Origin: CALGLS01 sp047626155
GTDB taxonomy: Bacteria > Bacteroidota > Bacteroidia > Chitinophagales > Saprospiraceae
Direction of reading: 5' to 3'
Assembly: GCA_047626155.1 (NCBI GenBank)
Contig: JBLHRR010000079.1
Span: 1 to 24,731 of the forward strand
DNA length: 24,731 bases
Shown: one piece after another, positions 1 through 7,230 of the stretch
Layout of the letters: each line of letters begins with the position of its first letter
How positions within the stretch are numbered: the stretch's first letter is position 1
The notes under the pieces: model-generated
Told to the model about the DNA's origin: nothing
Databases searched by the model: none
Seen by the model: only the letters and a program-made list of their open reading frames with translations
Translations under genes and position numbers: made by a program

Positions 1-555
1 CATCAAAATACCGCCTTTGACCACCCGATCCCACAAGCTCTCTAAAATAACTTTAGTTGGTTCATAGACATCCACATCTATGTGAAGAAGTGAAATTTTT
101 AACGCAGGATTAGCAGCCAGATATTTATGAATCGTCTCGTTGATGTCTCCTTTGACCAGTTGGTAATTGGTGAATCCTTTATTATCAAGGTGACCTTCCA
201 ATTCTTCTTTGCTGATACCAAATCCTCCGTTACCTTCAAATTCTTCTACAAATTTTCGATCCGTTTCCAAGGCAAGAGCATCTGGGAATTTTCCAAAAAT
301 ATCAAAACCAACGACCTTCCTGGAAAAGCTATTTTCGAGCAACTCTCTAAAGGACAACAAGCGCACAATTGAAGAACCTTTATAAACGCCAAACTCCAGT
401 ACGTCACCTGGGAGCTCAAGTATCTTCTTATAAATTTCGAGATGGTTTAGGAATTTACCGATGCGACTAGTCTCGCAGGTGAGGTAGTATCCGTTTTCGT
501 AATCCCACTTTTTAGACGGATCGACGGAGTAATTTTTTGTAGTTGTATCTAACAT
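1..555 (-). CDS. TylF/MycF-like SAM-dependent O-methyltransferase (partial, C-terminus outside window)
   Basis: A 185-codon open frame starts at the ATG at 555 and runs off the left edge of the window. Residues 52-62 (VLEFGVYKGSS) form a glycine-containing SAM-binding loop, and HIDVDVYEPT (about 158-167) matches the acidic, metal-binding stretch of macrocin/mycinamicin-type methyltransferases (TylF family). These enzymes methylate sugar hydroxyls using S-adenosylmethionine, and relatives are common in polysaccharide clusters. Family members are usually about 220-260 residues, so roughly the last quarter is missing. The gene lies 38 nt downstream of the glycosyltransferase on the same strand, so it is probably the distal gene of the nonulosonate operon and may decorate the glycan. 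The family call is fairly firm; the substrate is unknown. Confidence 0.75.
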   Translation of the reverse strand, partial: MLDTTTKNYSVDPSKKWDYENGYYLTCETSRIGKFLNHLEIYKKILELPGDVLEFGVYKGSSIVRLLSFRELLENSFSRKVVGFDIFGKFPDALALETDRKFVEEFEGNGGFGISKEELEGHLDNKGFTNYQLVKGDINETIHKYLAANPALKISLLHIDVDVYEPTKVILESLWDRVVKGGILM

Positions 556-593
556 GATTGTATTTTATCAATTTCAGGTGATTGCAATTGCAC

Positions 594-1871
594 TTAGTTT
601 ATGACCCAGCTATCCAAAACCTCCGCTATTTTTTTCTTAACCAAGTCCTGACTCTTTCCCTCATTTGCTGTATTCAAAACCGCATTATAATATTTTACTA
701 TTTTTAGATCAGGGCCGTCTGTCTCTGCTGATTTTTTTATCAAACTTACTAAGGCCTCTGGACTTGAAACTTCAGTGACCAATTCCTTTTTTACAAAGCC
801 ATACATGTCCTCTGTTTTTCCTTCGATTCCTAATTTATAACAAACCGTGTACACATTAAGCATCGCCGCTTCATAGTGGATGGAAGTATTCCCGGCTATA
901 ATTAAATCCTGCTTCAATAGAAACTCAAAAGGATTTTCTATTTTTGAATTGGATATGCTAATAGATGAATCCAACTCAATGCTTCTTTTGTCAACAGGGT
1001 GGGGGCGATAACTGAGGTGGTGATCGGGGAATGCCAATCTAAGCTCCTTCATTACCTCTTCTATTACGGGTAAACTATCGAGTAAGTTAGAGCAAAGCCC
1101 TATATGTTTTATCGTTTTTCTAGTTCGTTTCTTTGGCAAATAAGCCTCTATTCTCGGAACACCAATCAACTCCACTTGCCCTTCAACAGCTCCACTTCCA
1201 CGGTATTTATCCAAAGAATCTTGTCCTTCCAAAAAACTACAAGTGAATTTCAGTGGCGGAAAATCTGTTCGGATACAAGCATGCTGTACATAAAAAGTTG
1301 GAATATTTAACTTGTTGGCAGCCAGCAACATAGCTCTTGGTTCCAAGCTGTGGTCATTGGAGAATATAATGGAACGAGGCTGATGTTTTTTTAAGTAAGT
1401 CAGACTGCTTTCATACATTCCAGTGGCCTTAAAGGCAATATCCCAACAACGTCGAATATCTTTGTTCTTTAACGAAAGTGCCACAAAGGTAGGTAAGCAC
1501 CTCAGCATATTCATAAAATGATTGGACAAAATAATTTGTACAGGTTTGACATCAGGAGTTTGGTATTTGAATGGACTGACGTAGACTGTTGTTTTGGGAT
1601 CCTCTAGAAATTTTAGGCTGTGGTAATTATTGCCGCCAAGGACATAGAGCCAATCCTTTTGTTGTAATTCCGCTGAGCTATTATTCTTTCTACCGAATAT
1701 TGAAACGATAAAGTCACGGAACATCTTCGCTTTAAAGCGAATGACATTTTGTATCTTTTCAAAAAAGCTCGTACCATAAAACATACGTCTACCAAAGCGA
1801 ACAAAACCAGCAACGGTTTCAGAGCGGTAGATGTGGAGGATGTCCAGATATATCTCTTCTCGTTTTGACAT
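594..1871 (-). CDS. GT-B-like capsule-type glycosyltransferase, possible nonulosonate (sialyl-type) transferase
   Basis: This 425-residue protein has no signal peptide or clear membrane segment. Its C-terminal half looks like the nucleotide-sugar-binding half of a GT-B fold: RPHP at residues 289-292 and NTSIHYEA at 328-335 resemble the HP motif and following Ser/Thr motif seen in capsule-export-linked and bacterial (poly)sialyltransferase families. The segment SNDHSLEPRA (171-180) followed by YVQHA (194-198) is typical of capsule/CDP-glycerol-transferase-like proteins. The start codon lies 5 nt after the stop of the cytidylyltransferase gene, which indicates translational coupling. Given that upstream neighbour, the inferred role is transfer of the CMP-activated nonulosonic acid onto a surface glycan. 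I cannot assign a CAZy family with certainty; a non-sialyl capsule transferase is an equally valid reading. Confidence 0.6.
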   Translation of the reverse strand: MSKREEIYLDILHIYRSETVAGFVRFGRRMFYGTSFFEKIQNVIRFKAKMFRDFIVSIFGRKNNSSAELQQKDWLYVLGGNNYHSLKFLEDPKTTVYVSPFKYQTPDVKPVQIILSNHFMNMLRCLPTFVALSLKNKDIRRCWDIAFKATGMYESSLTYLKKHQPRSIIFSNDHSLEPRAMLLAANKLNIPTFYVQHACIRTDFPPLKFTCSFLEGQDSLDKYRGSGAVEGQVELIGVPRIEAYLPKKRTRKTIKHIGLCSNLLDSLPVIEEVMKELRLAFPDHHLSYRPHPVDKRSIELDSSISISNSKIENPFEFLLKQDLIIAGNTSIHYEAAMLNVYTVCYKLGIEGKTEDMYGFVKKELVTEVSSPEALVSLIKKSAETDGPDLKIVKYYNAVLNTANEGKSQDLVKKKIAEVLDSWVIN

Positions 1872-1876
1872 TCAGT

Positions 1877-3046
1877 TTAGGAAATCGATTGATTAGATTG
1901 AAGGATCATTTCCGCAAATTCTCTAACAACGCCTTCGCCTCCTTTTTTTTCTAACAAGGTAATTCCGGGTATGTTTTTTATTGTAGAAAGGGCATTGGCA
2001 GGGCAAGCTGCAAAACCAACTGCAGTCAGCAACTCGAGACAATTGACATCATCACCGATGTAAGAGCATTCTGCCAAAGTAATACTTTCTTTAGCACATA
2101 TTTCTTTGGCAATATCGAGCTTTCCTTTGCCATGTTTACCTTGGTACAAATGATCGACTTTCAGTTTCTTACCACGTCTGGCCACCATTTGGGTATCCTC
2201 AGAAGTAATGATGCCTGTTTTGATTCCGGCATTACGCAAGCGCTCCAAACCTTTGCCATCATGTGTATTAAACTTTTTGAGCTCATCTCCGTTCTCAGAA
2301 TAATACATTCCTGCATCAGTCAACACGCCATCTACATCAGTCAAAAATAATTTAATTTTAGAACGTTCTAGTTTTAGATCTTTTAAAATGTACTTCTGCA
2401 TCATCTTCTCTGCAATGATCCAATCATCCGGTTCGTCGATTTCCACGGCAGTGTATTCCTCCATTTCATGGATCAGAATTTTTCCCGAAAGGCGATTTTT
2501 ATCTTTCAATATGTTTCCTACTGAATTGATATAAAAAGCCCCGTTCTCCATCAGGTGTCCATCGAAGTCCTGCCGCCTTGGCCGGTTTCTGAAATCGTAA
2601 TTGATGGGTGTACCATCTTCATTCCAATAAAATCTTTTTTGACGAACACAGGTTAGGAGAGAATCGCAGTGATTCATTTTTTGAAGAGCAGCTGTAAAAT
2701 CATTGTTGGTGGTTAGGGGAGAGGTCGCTTGTACTAGAATCAGTTGATCCGTTTCAGCGATGTTTTGTTCCTTAATAAATTCCAGCATGACGGCCTCCGT
2801 GCTAGAAGTATCCTGAGCGTTTTCTTCTTTACGCCGGTAGACTTTCGTTTTTGGGAAACCGAAATCTAACACTACTTTTTCAATCTTATCACAATCGGTA
2901 GCAACATATATTTCATCAACTCCCGGCGTATTTTCTAAGGCGAGGATATTCCAATAAACCAATGGCTTACCGCAAAAAGGACGAATGTTTTTGAAAGGAA
3001 TCGATTTACTGCCACAACGGGCGGGGATGAGGGCGATGGTATGCAT
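1877..3046 (-). CDS. neuA: CMP-nonulosonate cytidylyltransferase fused to KdsC-like HAD phosphatase
   Basis: This is a two-domain protein of 389 residues. Residues 1 to about 220 are a CMP-N-acylneuraminate synthetase: IPARCGSKSIPFKNI (7-21) is the CTP-binding signature and LVQATSPLT (104-112) the second conserved block. Residues from about 230 to 389 are a KdsC-like HAD phosphatase, with motif I DVDGVLTD (237-244, both Asp present), motif II around IITSED (279-284), the Lys-containing GKHGKGKL region (303-310) and motif III GDDVN (331-335). All key HAD residues are visible, so the domain should be active rather than vestigial. Animal CMP-sialate synthetases have a similar two-domain layout. 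The gene is second in the minus-strand nonulosonate set, 236 nt after the NeuB-like gene and 5 nt before the glycosyltransferase. The exact sugar (Neu5Ac, Kdn or another nonulosonate) cannot be read from sequence. Confidence 0.85.
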   Translation of the reverse strand: MHTIALIPARCGSKSIPFKNIRPFCGKPLVYWNILALENTPGVDEIYVATDCDKIEKVVLDFGFPKTKVYRRKEENAQDTSSTEAVMLEFIKEQNIAETDQLILVQATSPLTTNNDFTAALQKMNHCDSLLTCVRQKRFYWNEDGTPINYDFRNRPRRQDFDGHLMENGAFYINSVGNILKDKNRLSGKILIHEMEEYTAVEIDEPDDWIIAEKMMQKYILKDLKLERSKIKLFLTDVDGVLTDAGMYYSENGDELKKFNTHDGKGLERLRNAGIKTGIITSEDTQMVARRGKKLKVDHLYQGKHGKGKLDIAKEICAKESITLAECSYIGDDVNCLELLTAVGFAACPANALSTIKNIPGITLLEKKGGEGVVREFAEMILQSNQSIS

Positions 3047-3097
3047 GTAGGTAAAAGGCTATGAATTATATTGGGAATTTCAATTTCAAAAGAAAAG

Positions 3098-3245
3098 CAA
3101 ATCAATTCCCACAATCTGCGAACTAAGCGCTTTTTGATTTTGATTTACATTCTAATTTAGATTTAACGTTTTCAACCTCAGCCTCAAAAAACAACCTCAA
3201 ATCAATTCCAGTAATTCGCATACTGAGTGTATTGACTTGAGGTTG
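3098..3245. repeat. Two degenerate palindromic repeats, 100 bp apart
   Basis: A 12-bp word, caaatcaattcc, occurs at 3098-3109 and again at 3198-3209. The similarity continues for about 40 bp at the same 100-bp offset (shared aat, gc, act and ag blocks), then with a 2-bp slip through a ttga-rich right end. Both copies can fold on themselves; the second copy has much better arms. They fill most of the gap between the neuB-like and neuA-like genes. They look like a duplicated terminator or small palindromic element. Confidence 0.5.
3181..3245 (-). terminator. Terminator-like hairpin downstream of the neuB-like gene
   Basis: Arms 3192-3206 and 3231-3245 are complementary over 15 bp with one mismatch. 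On the minus-strand RNA that mismatch becomes a G-U pair, so the stem is continuous only in that direction. A nested 5-bp pairing (3209-3213 with 3221-3225) shortens the loop. On the minus strand the stem is followed directly by six T residues. The stem begins 38 nt past the stop at 3283. It could also attenuate rather than fully end transcription into the neuA-like gene. Confidence 0.6.
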
Positions 3246-3249
3246 AAAT

Positions 3250-3273
3250 TTGTTTGTTTGAATCAACAAACAA
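3250..3273. other. Short AT-rich hairpin just after the neuB-like stop codon
   Basis: Perfect 9-bp arms at 3250-3258 and 3265-3273 flank a 6-nt loop. The hairpin begins 10 nt after the neuB-like stop and precedes the larger terminator-like stem. Being AT-rich with no T tract of its own, it is weak alone; it may protect the 3' end or assist the neighbouring hairpin. Confidence 0.35.
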
Positions 3274-3282
3274 GATTAAATA

Positions 3283-4164
3283 TTAATGAGGTCTATATTT
3301 CAACTTATCCCGCTGTACTTCTTCTATTGCTAGAATTTCCGTTGGCTTGTATTGTAAAGCTTTATAGGTAGCCCCTAAGTTTCTACAAAGTTTTTGAAGA
3401 CCCGGAGTTTCCAAGGAAGCCGCATGGTCTGTACCTTTCCAAGTACGATCTTTTGTAAAGTGGCGCTCTATCCAATGTGCACCAAGTGTGTAAGCAGCTA
3501 CATCAACGGCCATACCTAGGTGGTGACCAGAGAAGGCTACGGACTTCACTCTATTGCCAAAATCTTCTTTGAAACGACTGATTTCCAAAAGACAAACATC
3601 TTCAAATGGAACAGGGTAACCAGAAGTACAAGAGTAAACAACCAAGCGTTCTTTTGCAACGCCAGTTTTTTCAAAGAAGCTCACGATTTCTTCTACCTCA
3701 TCCAATGTAGTCATTCCTGTAGAAACATGAACTTCACCGTCGTATTTGTCCCGCAACAACTTCAACATGTCAAAATGGTTATTGCAAGCAGATGGCACTT
3801 TGATGAAATCAGGTTTTAAACCAATAACTTCATACGCAGAGGTCATATCCCAAACGGAAGTAGCATAGCCGATTCCGATTTTCTCACAATAAGCCTTCAT
3901 CTCTCTGTGTTGCTCAATGTCGAGTTCCAGGAATTCGCGATGTGCTCCGTAGGTGTCGCCATAAGAATTGTAAGCAACAGGGTGTGGGGTATCGTACTGT
4001 TCTTTGGTGAGCAGTTCTGATGGAGTACGTTTTTGAAATTTTGCGTAAGCCGCTCCAGCCTCTTTGGCCAGTCGAATAAGTTCAAGGGCATTGTCAAATT
4101 CTCCCATATGGTTGCAACCAATCTCGGCAACTACTTTTGGTTCAAGGTAATTTTTATTTGTCAT
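3283..4164 (-). CDS. neuB: NeuB-like nonulosonic acid (sialate/Kdn-type, possibly 9-phosphate) synthase lacking SAF domain
   Basis: This 293-residue TIM-barrel synthase condenses phosphoenolpyruvate with an N-acylmannosamine-like sugar or its phosphate to give a nine-carbon keto acid. VVAEIGCNHMGEFDNAL (11-27) is the family opening motif, and KVPSACNNH (122-130) and STGMTT (148-153) are conserved barrel segments. SGHHLG (212-217) and IERHFTKDR (232-240) carry the two His residues expected to bind the metal. NeuB proteins usually have about 340-360 residues because a C-terminal SAF (antifreeze-like) domain closes the neighbouring subunit's active site; here the protein ends about 50 residues after the ERHF motif's helix, so that domain is missing. 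It is first of the minus-strand glycan set, and a perfect -7 element lies upstream. The phosphatase domain in the next gene suggests a phosphorylated product. Confidence 0.85.
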   Translation of the reverse strand: MTNKNYLEPKVVAEIGCNHMGEFDNALELIRLAKEAGAAYAKFQKRTPSELLTKEQYDTPHPVAYNSYGDTYGAHREFLELDIEQHREMKAYCEKIGIGYATSVWDMTSAYEVIGLKPDFIKVPSACNNHFDMLKLLRDKYDGEVHVSTGMTTLDEVEEIVSFFEKTGVAKERLVVYSCTSGYPVPFEDVCLLEISRFKEDFGNRVKSVAFSGHHLGMAVDVAAYTLGAHWIERHFTKDRTWKGTDHAASLETPGLQKLCRNLGATYKALQYKPTEILAIEEVQRDKLKYRPH

Positions 4165-4281
4165 CGTTTTTTATTTTAGAAGCTTTACAAACTTCCAGGT
4201 GATTTTCATTAGATGCTTATTCTAAATCGTTTTGTGCGAGGAAACTAAGAACCATCAGCAAAGAATAGAATAAAGAATTAC

Positions 4282-4289
4282 AAAGGTAA
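4282..4289 (-). promoter_or_regulatory. Bacteroidota -7 element upstream of the neuB-like gene
   Basis: On the minus strand this reads TACCTTTG, a full match to TAnnTTTG. No TTG lies at the usual 17-23 nt upstream, so only the -7 half is supported. It sits inside a dyad (aattac/gtaatt, 4277-4292). The implied leader is about 110 nt. Confidence 0.4.
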
Positions 4290-4396
4290 TTTTTTGCATA
4301 ACAATATTAAGATTCAATTGCAATGAAATACGCTGCGTAATGATGAAGTATAATATGTTGTAATTTTTTAACGTTTCCAGCGTTTTATTTGTTGCA

Positions 4397-4410
4397 GTTA
4401 CAGATGTAAC
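4397..4410. promoter_or_regulatory. Operator-like 14-bp palindrome upstream of acs
   Basis: gttaca-ga-tgtaac is a perfect inverted repeat (6-bp arms, 2-bp spacer) in the divergent neuB/acs intergenic region. Its symmetry and size suit a dimeric helix-turn-helix regulator such as a CRP/FNR-type protein, but I cannot identify the regulator. It lies about 140 nt before the acs start. The rest of the 4165-4548 gap shows no gene; it holds only the -7 element, this dyad and the hairpin at 4438-4468. Confidence 0.35.
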
Positions 4411-4437
4411 ATCAAAAAATAGCCTCCCGCCGAATTG

Positions 4438-4468
4438 GATTTGCTAAATTTCCAAAATTTAGCAAATC
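4438..4468 (+). promoter_or_regulatory. Perfect 13-bp leader hairpin before acs
   Basis: Arms 4438-4450 (gatttgctaaatt) and 4456-4468 are exact reverse complements around a 5-nt loop. A T-rich stretch follows (tctttctttgctcttttag). The structure ends 80 nt before the acs ATG at 4549. It could be an attenuator, an mRNA-stabilising leader structure or a binding site. Its presence argues against starting acs at the upstream in-frame ATG at 4435, which would translate through it. Confidence 0.45.
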
Positions 4469-4548
4469 TCTTTCTTTGCTCTTTTAGCGTATCAACAAAA
4501 AATCATACATTAGCTCCTCTGATTATCATTATTTCTAATTCATCAATT

Positions 4549-6450
4549 ATGACTACTCAAATCACTTCGCTAAAACAATACAAATCCGTTTATAAAGAAT
4601 CTGTTAAAGACCCTGAAAAATTTTGGGAAACAGAGGCCAAAAGCTTCAAATGGCGAAAGAAATGGAAGAAAACCTTGGAATGGAACTTTAAAGAGCCAAG
4701 GGTCAAATGGTTTCAAGGAGGTAAACTCAATATCACTGAAAATTGCCTGGATAGACACCTCAAAACCAGAGGAAACCAGACGGCGCTAATCTGGGAACCC
4801 AATGATCCCAGCCAAGCTTTCAAAAGTTACACTTATAAAGAATTACACGAAGCTGTTTGTCAATGTGCTAATGCGCTGAAAGCGAACGGTATTAAAAAAG
4901 GAGATCGGGTTTGTTTCTACATGCCAATGGTACCGGAGTTGACGATTGGCGTATTGGCTTGCGCAAGGGTAGGGGCCATTCATTCTGTAGTTTTCGCGGG
5001 CTTTTCTGCAAATGCATTAGCGGATCGTATTAAAGATGCGACTTGCAAAATGGTCATCTGCTCTGATTACAATGCCCGTGGGGCAAAGAATATCCCCGTG
5101 AAAGCAGTGGTTGATGAAGCCTTAAAGTTAGGGTGTAAATCAATAAAAACAGTATTGGTTCATAAGAATACTGGGGACAAAGTAAAAATGAAAAAGAACC
5201 GCGACCTCTGGTGGCACGATGAAGTAGATAAAAGACGTAAGACTAATGTTGCAGAAGTAATGGATGCGGAGGATATGCTTTTTATATTGTACACTTCTGG
5301 TTCTACAGGTAAGCCAAAAGGAGTGGTACACACTTGTGGCGGCTATATGGTTTATACCGCTTATTCTTTCAAAAATGTATTCCAATATCAGGATGGAGAT
5401 GTTTACTGGTGTACGGCTGACATCGGTTGGATCACTGGCCATTCTTACATTATATATGGACCTTTACTCAGTGGAGCGACCACTGTTATGTCCGAAGGCG
5501 TTCCAACCTATCCGGATGCGGGGCGCTTCTGGCACATTTGTGAAAAACATAAAGTCAATCAATTTTATACGGCACCAACTGCCATTCGTGCGCTGATGGC
5601 GCGGGGCGATCACTGGCCAAGTCATTACGATTTGAGCAACCTAAAAGTCCTCGGAACAGTTGGCGAACCCATCAACGAAGAGGCTTGGCAATGGTATCAT
5701 AAACATATAGGCAAAGGAAAATGCCCCATCGTAGATACTTGGTGGCAAACGGAAACGGGAGGAATAATGATCTCTGGAATGGGAGGCGTTCATCCGCAGA
5801 AACCAACTTATGCGGGTTATCCAATGCCTGGCATTCAACCTTGTCTTGTGGATGCTAAAGGCAAATTGGTTAGAGGTAATGATAAGGAAGGTTTGCTGTG
5901 CATTAAATTCCCCTGGCCATCTATGGTCCGAACCACTTATGGAGACCACGAACGTTGCCGTCAAGTCTATTTTTCTGCTTTCGAAAATATGTATTTTACT
6001 GGAGATGGTGCTCGTCGGGATAAAAATGGAATGTATAGAATCATCGGACGTGTAGATGATGTTATAAATGTGTCAGGTCATAGAATGGGAACAGCAGAGG
6101 TAGAAAATGCCATTGACGAACATCCTAATGTAGTAGAGTCCGCTGTGGTCGGTTATCCTCACGATATTAAGGGGCAAGGTATTTACGCCTATGTTATTGT
6201 CAATGAGCCAGTTAAGGATGAAGATGCGTTCTGTAAAGAAGTGCTAAAAGTCGTAACTAAAGAGATAGGGCCTATTGCAAAACCAGATAGGATACAGCTG
6301 GTGCCAGGGCTTCCAAAAACTAGATCGGGTAAAATTATGCGTCGAATTTTGCGTAAAATTGCCTCCGGAGATATGGAGAATCTGGGTGATGTAAGTACCT
6401 TGTTGAATCCTGAAGTAGTGAAGGCGGTGAAAGATGGGCGGAAGAAATAA
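4549..6450 (+). CDS. acs: Acetyl-CoA synthetase (AMP-forming)
   Basis: This 633-residue enzyme converts acetate, ATP and CoA to acetyl-CoA via acetyl-AMP in the cytoplasm. The N-terminal region (KDPEKFWETEAKSF) matches the Acs-specific ACAS_N segment. The adenylate-forming motifs are all present: TSGSTGKPKG at 249-258, the WWQTETGG motif, TGDGARRDKNGMYRIIGRVDD, and PKTRSGKIMRR with the catalytic Lys at residue 595, the position known to be inactivated by acetylation in Acs of other bacteria. Length is close to the usual 630-655. I chose the ATG at 4549 because homology begins there; an in-frame ATG at 4435 would add 38 residues unlike the family and run through the leader hairpin. The gene is transcribed divergently from the neuB-like gene and appears monocistronic. 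Confidence 0.95.
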   Translation: MTTQITSLKQYKSVYKESVKDPEKFWETEAKSFKWRKKWKKTLEWNFKEPRVKWFQGGKLNITENCLDRHLKTRGNQTALIWEPNDPSQAFKSYTYKELHEAVCQCANALKANGIKKGDRVCFYMPMVPELTIGVLACARVGAIHSVVFAGFSANALADRIKDATCKMVICSDYNARGAKNIPVKAVVDEALKLGCKSIKTVLVHKNTGDKVKMKKNRDLWWHDEVDKRRKTNVAEVMDAEDMLFILYTSGSTGKPKGVVHTCGGYMVYTAYSFKNVFQYQDGDVYWCTADIGWITGHSYIIYGPLLSGATTVMSEGVPTYPDAGRFWHICEKHKVNQFYTAPTAIRALMARGDHWPSHYDLSNLKVLGTVGEPINEEAWQWYHKHIGKGKCPIVDTWWQTETGGIMISGMGGVHPQKPTYAGYPMPGIQPCLVDAKGKLVRGNDKEGLLCIKFPWPSMVRTTYGDHERCRQVYFSAFENMYFTGDGARRDKNGMYRIIGRVDDVINVSGHRMGTAEVENAIDEHPNVVESAVVGYPHDIKGQGIYAYVIVNEPVKDEDAFCKEVLKVVTKEIGPIAKPDRIQLVPGLPKTRSGKIMRRILRKIASGDMENLGDVSTLLNPEVVKAVKDGRKK

Positions 6451-6576
6451 AATAATTCATAGTTCACCTAAAGAGACCCAACTTTCATTACTAAATTAAC
6501 GTCTATCCAATAGAACTTATCTTAGGTACGTTTCATATTGAGCGAACTAAATCCTTAAATTAAAAAACAAAAACAC

Positions 6577-7146
6577 ATGAAGAAATTATTATTACTAACC
6601 ATGGCCATCACATTTCTAGCCATCGGTTGTCAGGATGACGAAGAAAGCACTGTATTGCGCTATGACGGCAACAACAGTTCCGCGCCATTACTAGACCCGG
6701 ATGTTTATCAAGCTGCAGTTCGTTTTCCGACTTCTCTTACAAATCCTTACGAAGGATTAAAATTAATAGAAGTTGAATTTTATATCCTCGATGAGCCAGG
6801 TTCCTGTGAAATCATTATTTACGGAGAAGGAAACAGTGCCTCTCCCGGAACCGCACTATACAGCAGCGGAGACATTGCAGTGAATAATGGAACTTGGAAC
6901 ACACATACGCTTTCCGCTCCTGTTACATTGACAGGTGATGACCTTTGGATTTCTGTTGAATTTGCACACGGTGGAACCTCCCAAACAATCGGCTGTGATA
7001 CCGGCCCAGCTTCAACAAACGGAGACTGGATCTTCTCTAGTTCAACTAACGAGTGGCAAACCTTACGTGACTTCACCGTCGCTAATGCTGGTGCTGATGC
7101 AGAAGTAAGTATCAACTGGAATCTGCGCGGTATTCTGGAAGAATAG
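6577..7146 (+). CDS. Small secreted beta-sandwich lipoprotein, probably surface-exposed
   Basis: This 189-residue protein starts with a lipoprotein signal peptide (MKKLLLLTMAITFLAIGC, lipidated Cys at 18) followed at once by QDDEES. In Bacteroidota an acidic run just after the lipidated Cys acts as a lipoprotein export signal to the outer face of the outer membrane, so surface display is likely. The remainder is Gly/Thr/Asn-rich and resembles the jelly-roll modules found in large secreted Bacteroidota proteins, with blocks such as APVTLTGDDLWISVEF, a GDWIFSS segment, and a NWNLRG ending. No catalytic motif is seen. The gene stands alone between acs (126 nt upstream) and the hydratase (84 nt downstream). 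Function is unknown; binding or structural roles are the natural guesses. Confidence 0.7.
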   Translation: MKKLLLLTMAITFLAIGCQDDEESTVLRYDGNNSSAPLLDPDVYQAAVRFPTSLTNPYEGLKLIEVEFYILDEPGSCEIIIYGEGNSASPGTALYSSGDIAVNNGTWNTHTLSAPVTLTGDDLWISVEFAHGGTSQTIGCDTGPASTNGDWIFSSSTNEWQTLRDFTVANAGADAEVSINWNLRGILEE

Positions 7147-7230
7147 TTAATTAGTACCCCCTCAAAATATAAATTTAGCGCTTGCTAACGTAGCGTTTTC
7201 GTTGCGTCGTAGCGGTTATCAAAATAAACA

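Noticed and set aside
127..372. Plus-strand open frame of 81 codons
   Set aside because: It lies opposite the methyltransferase gene, which has clear SAM-binding motifs; the plus frame has no recognisable features.
4277..4292. Dyad aattac/gtaatt over the neuB -7 element as a repressor site
   Set aside because: AT-rich 6-bp arms are expected by chance in such sequence; no further support.
4435..4548. N-terminal extension of acetyl-CoA synthetase from the ATG at 4435
   Set aside because: The 38 extra residues do not look like Acs and would be translated from the perfect leader hairpin.
7174..7214. Small repeats around cgtagcg and a ttagc-gctt-gctaa stem between the lipoprotein and hydratase genes
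   Set aside because: Arms are only 5 bp with no T tract, and the repeated word is 7 bp; too short to call.
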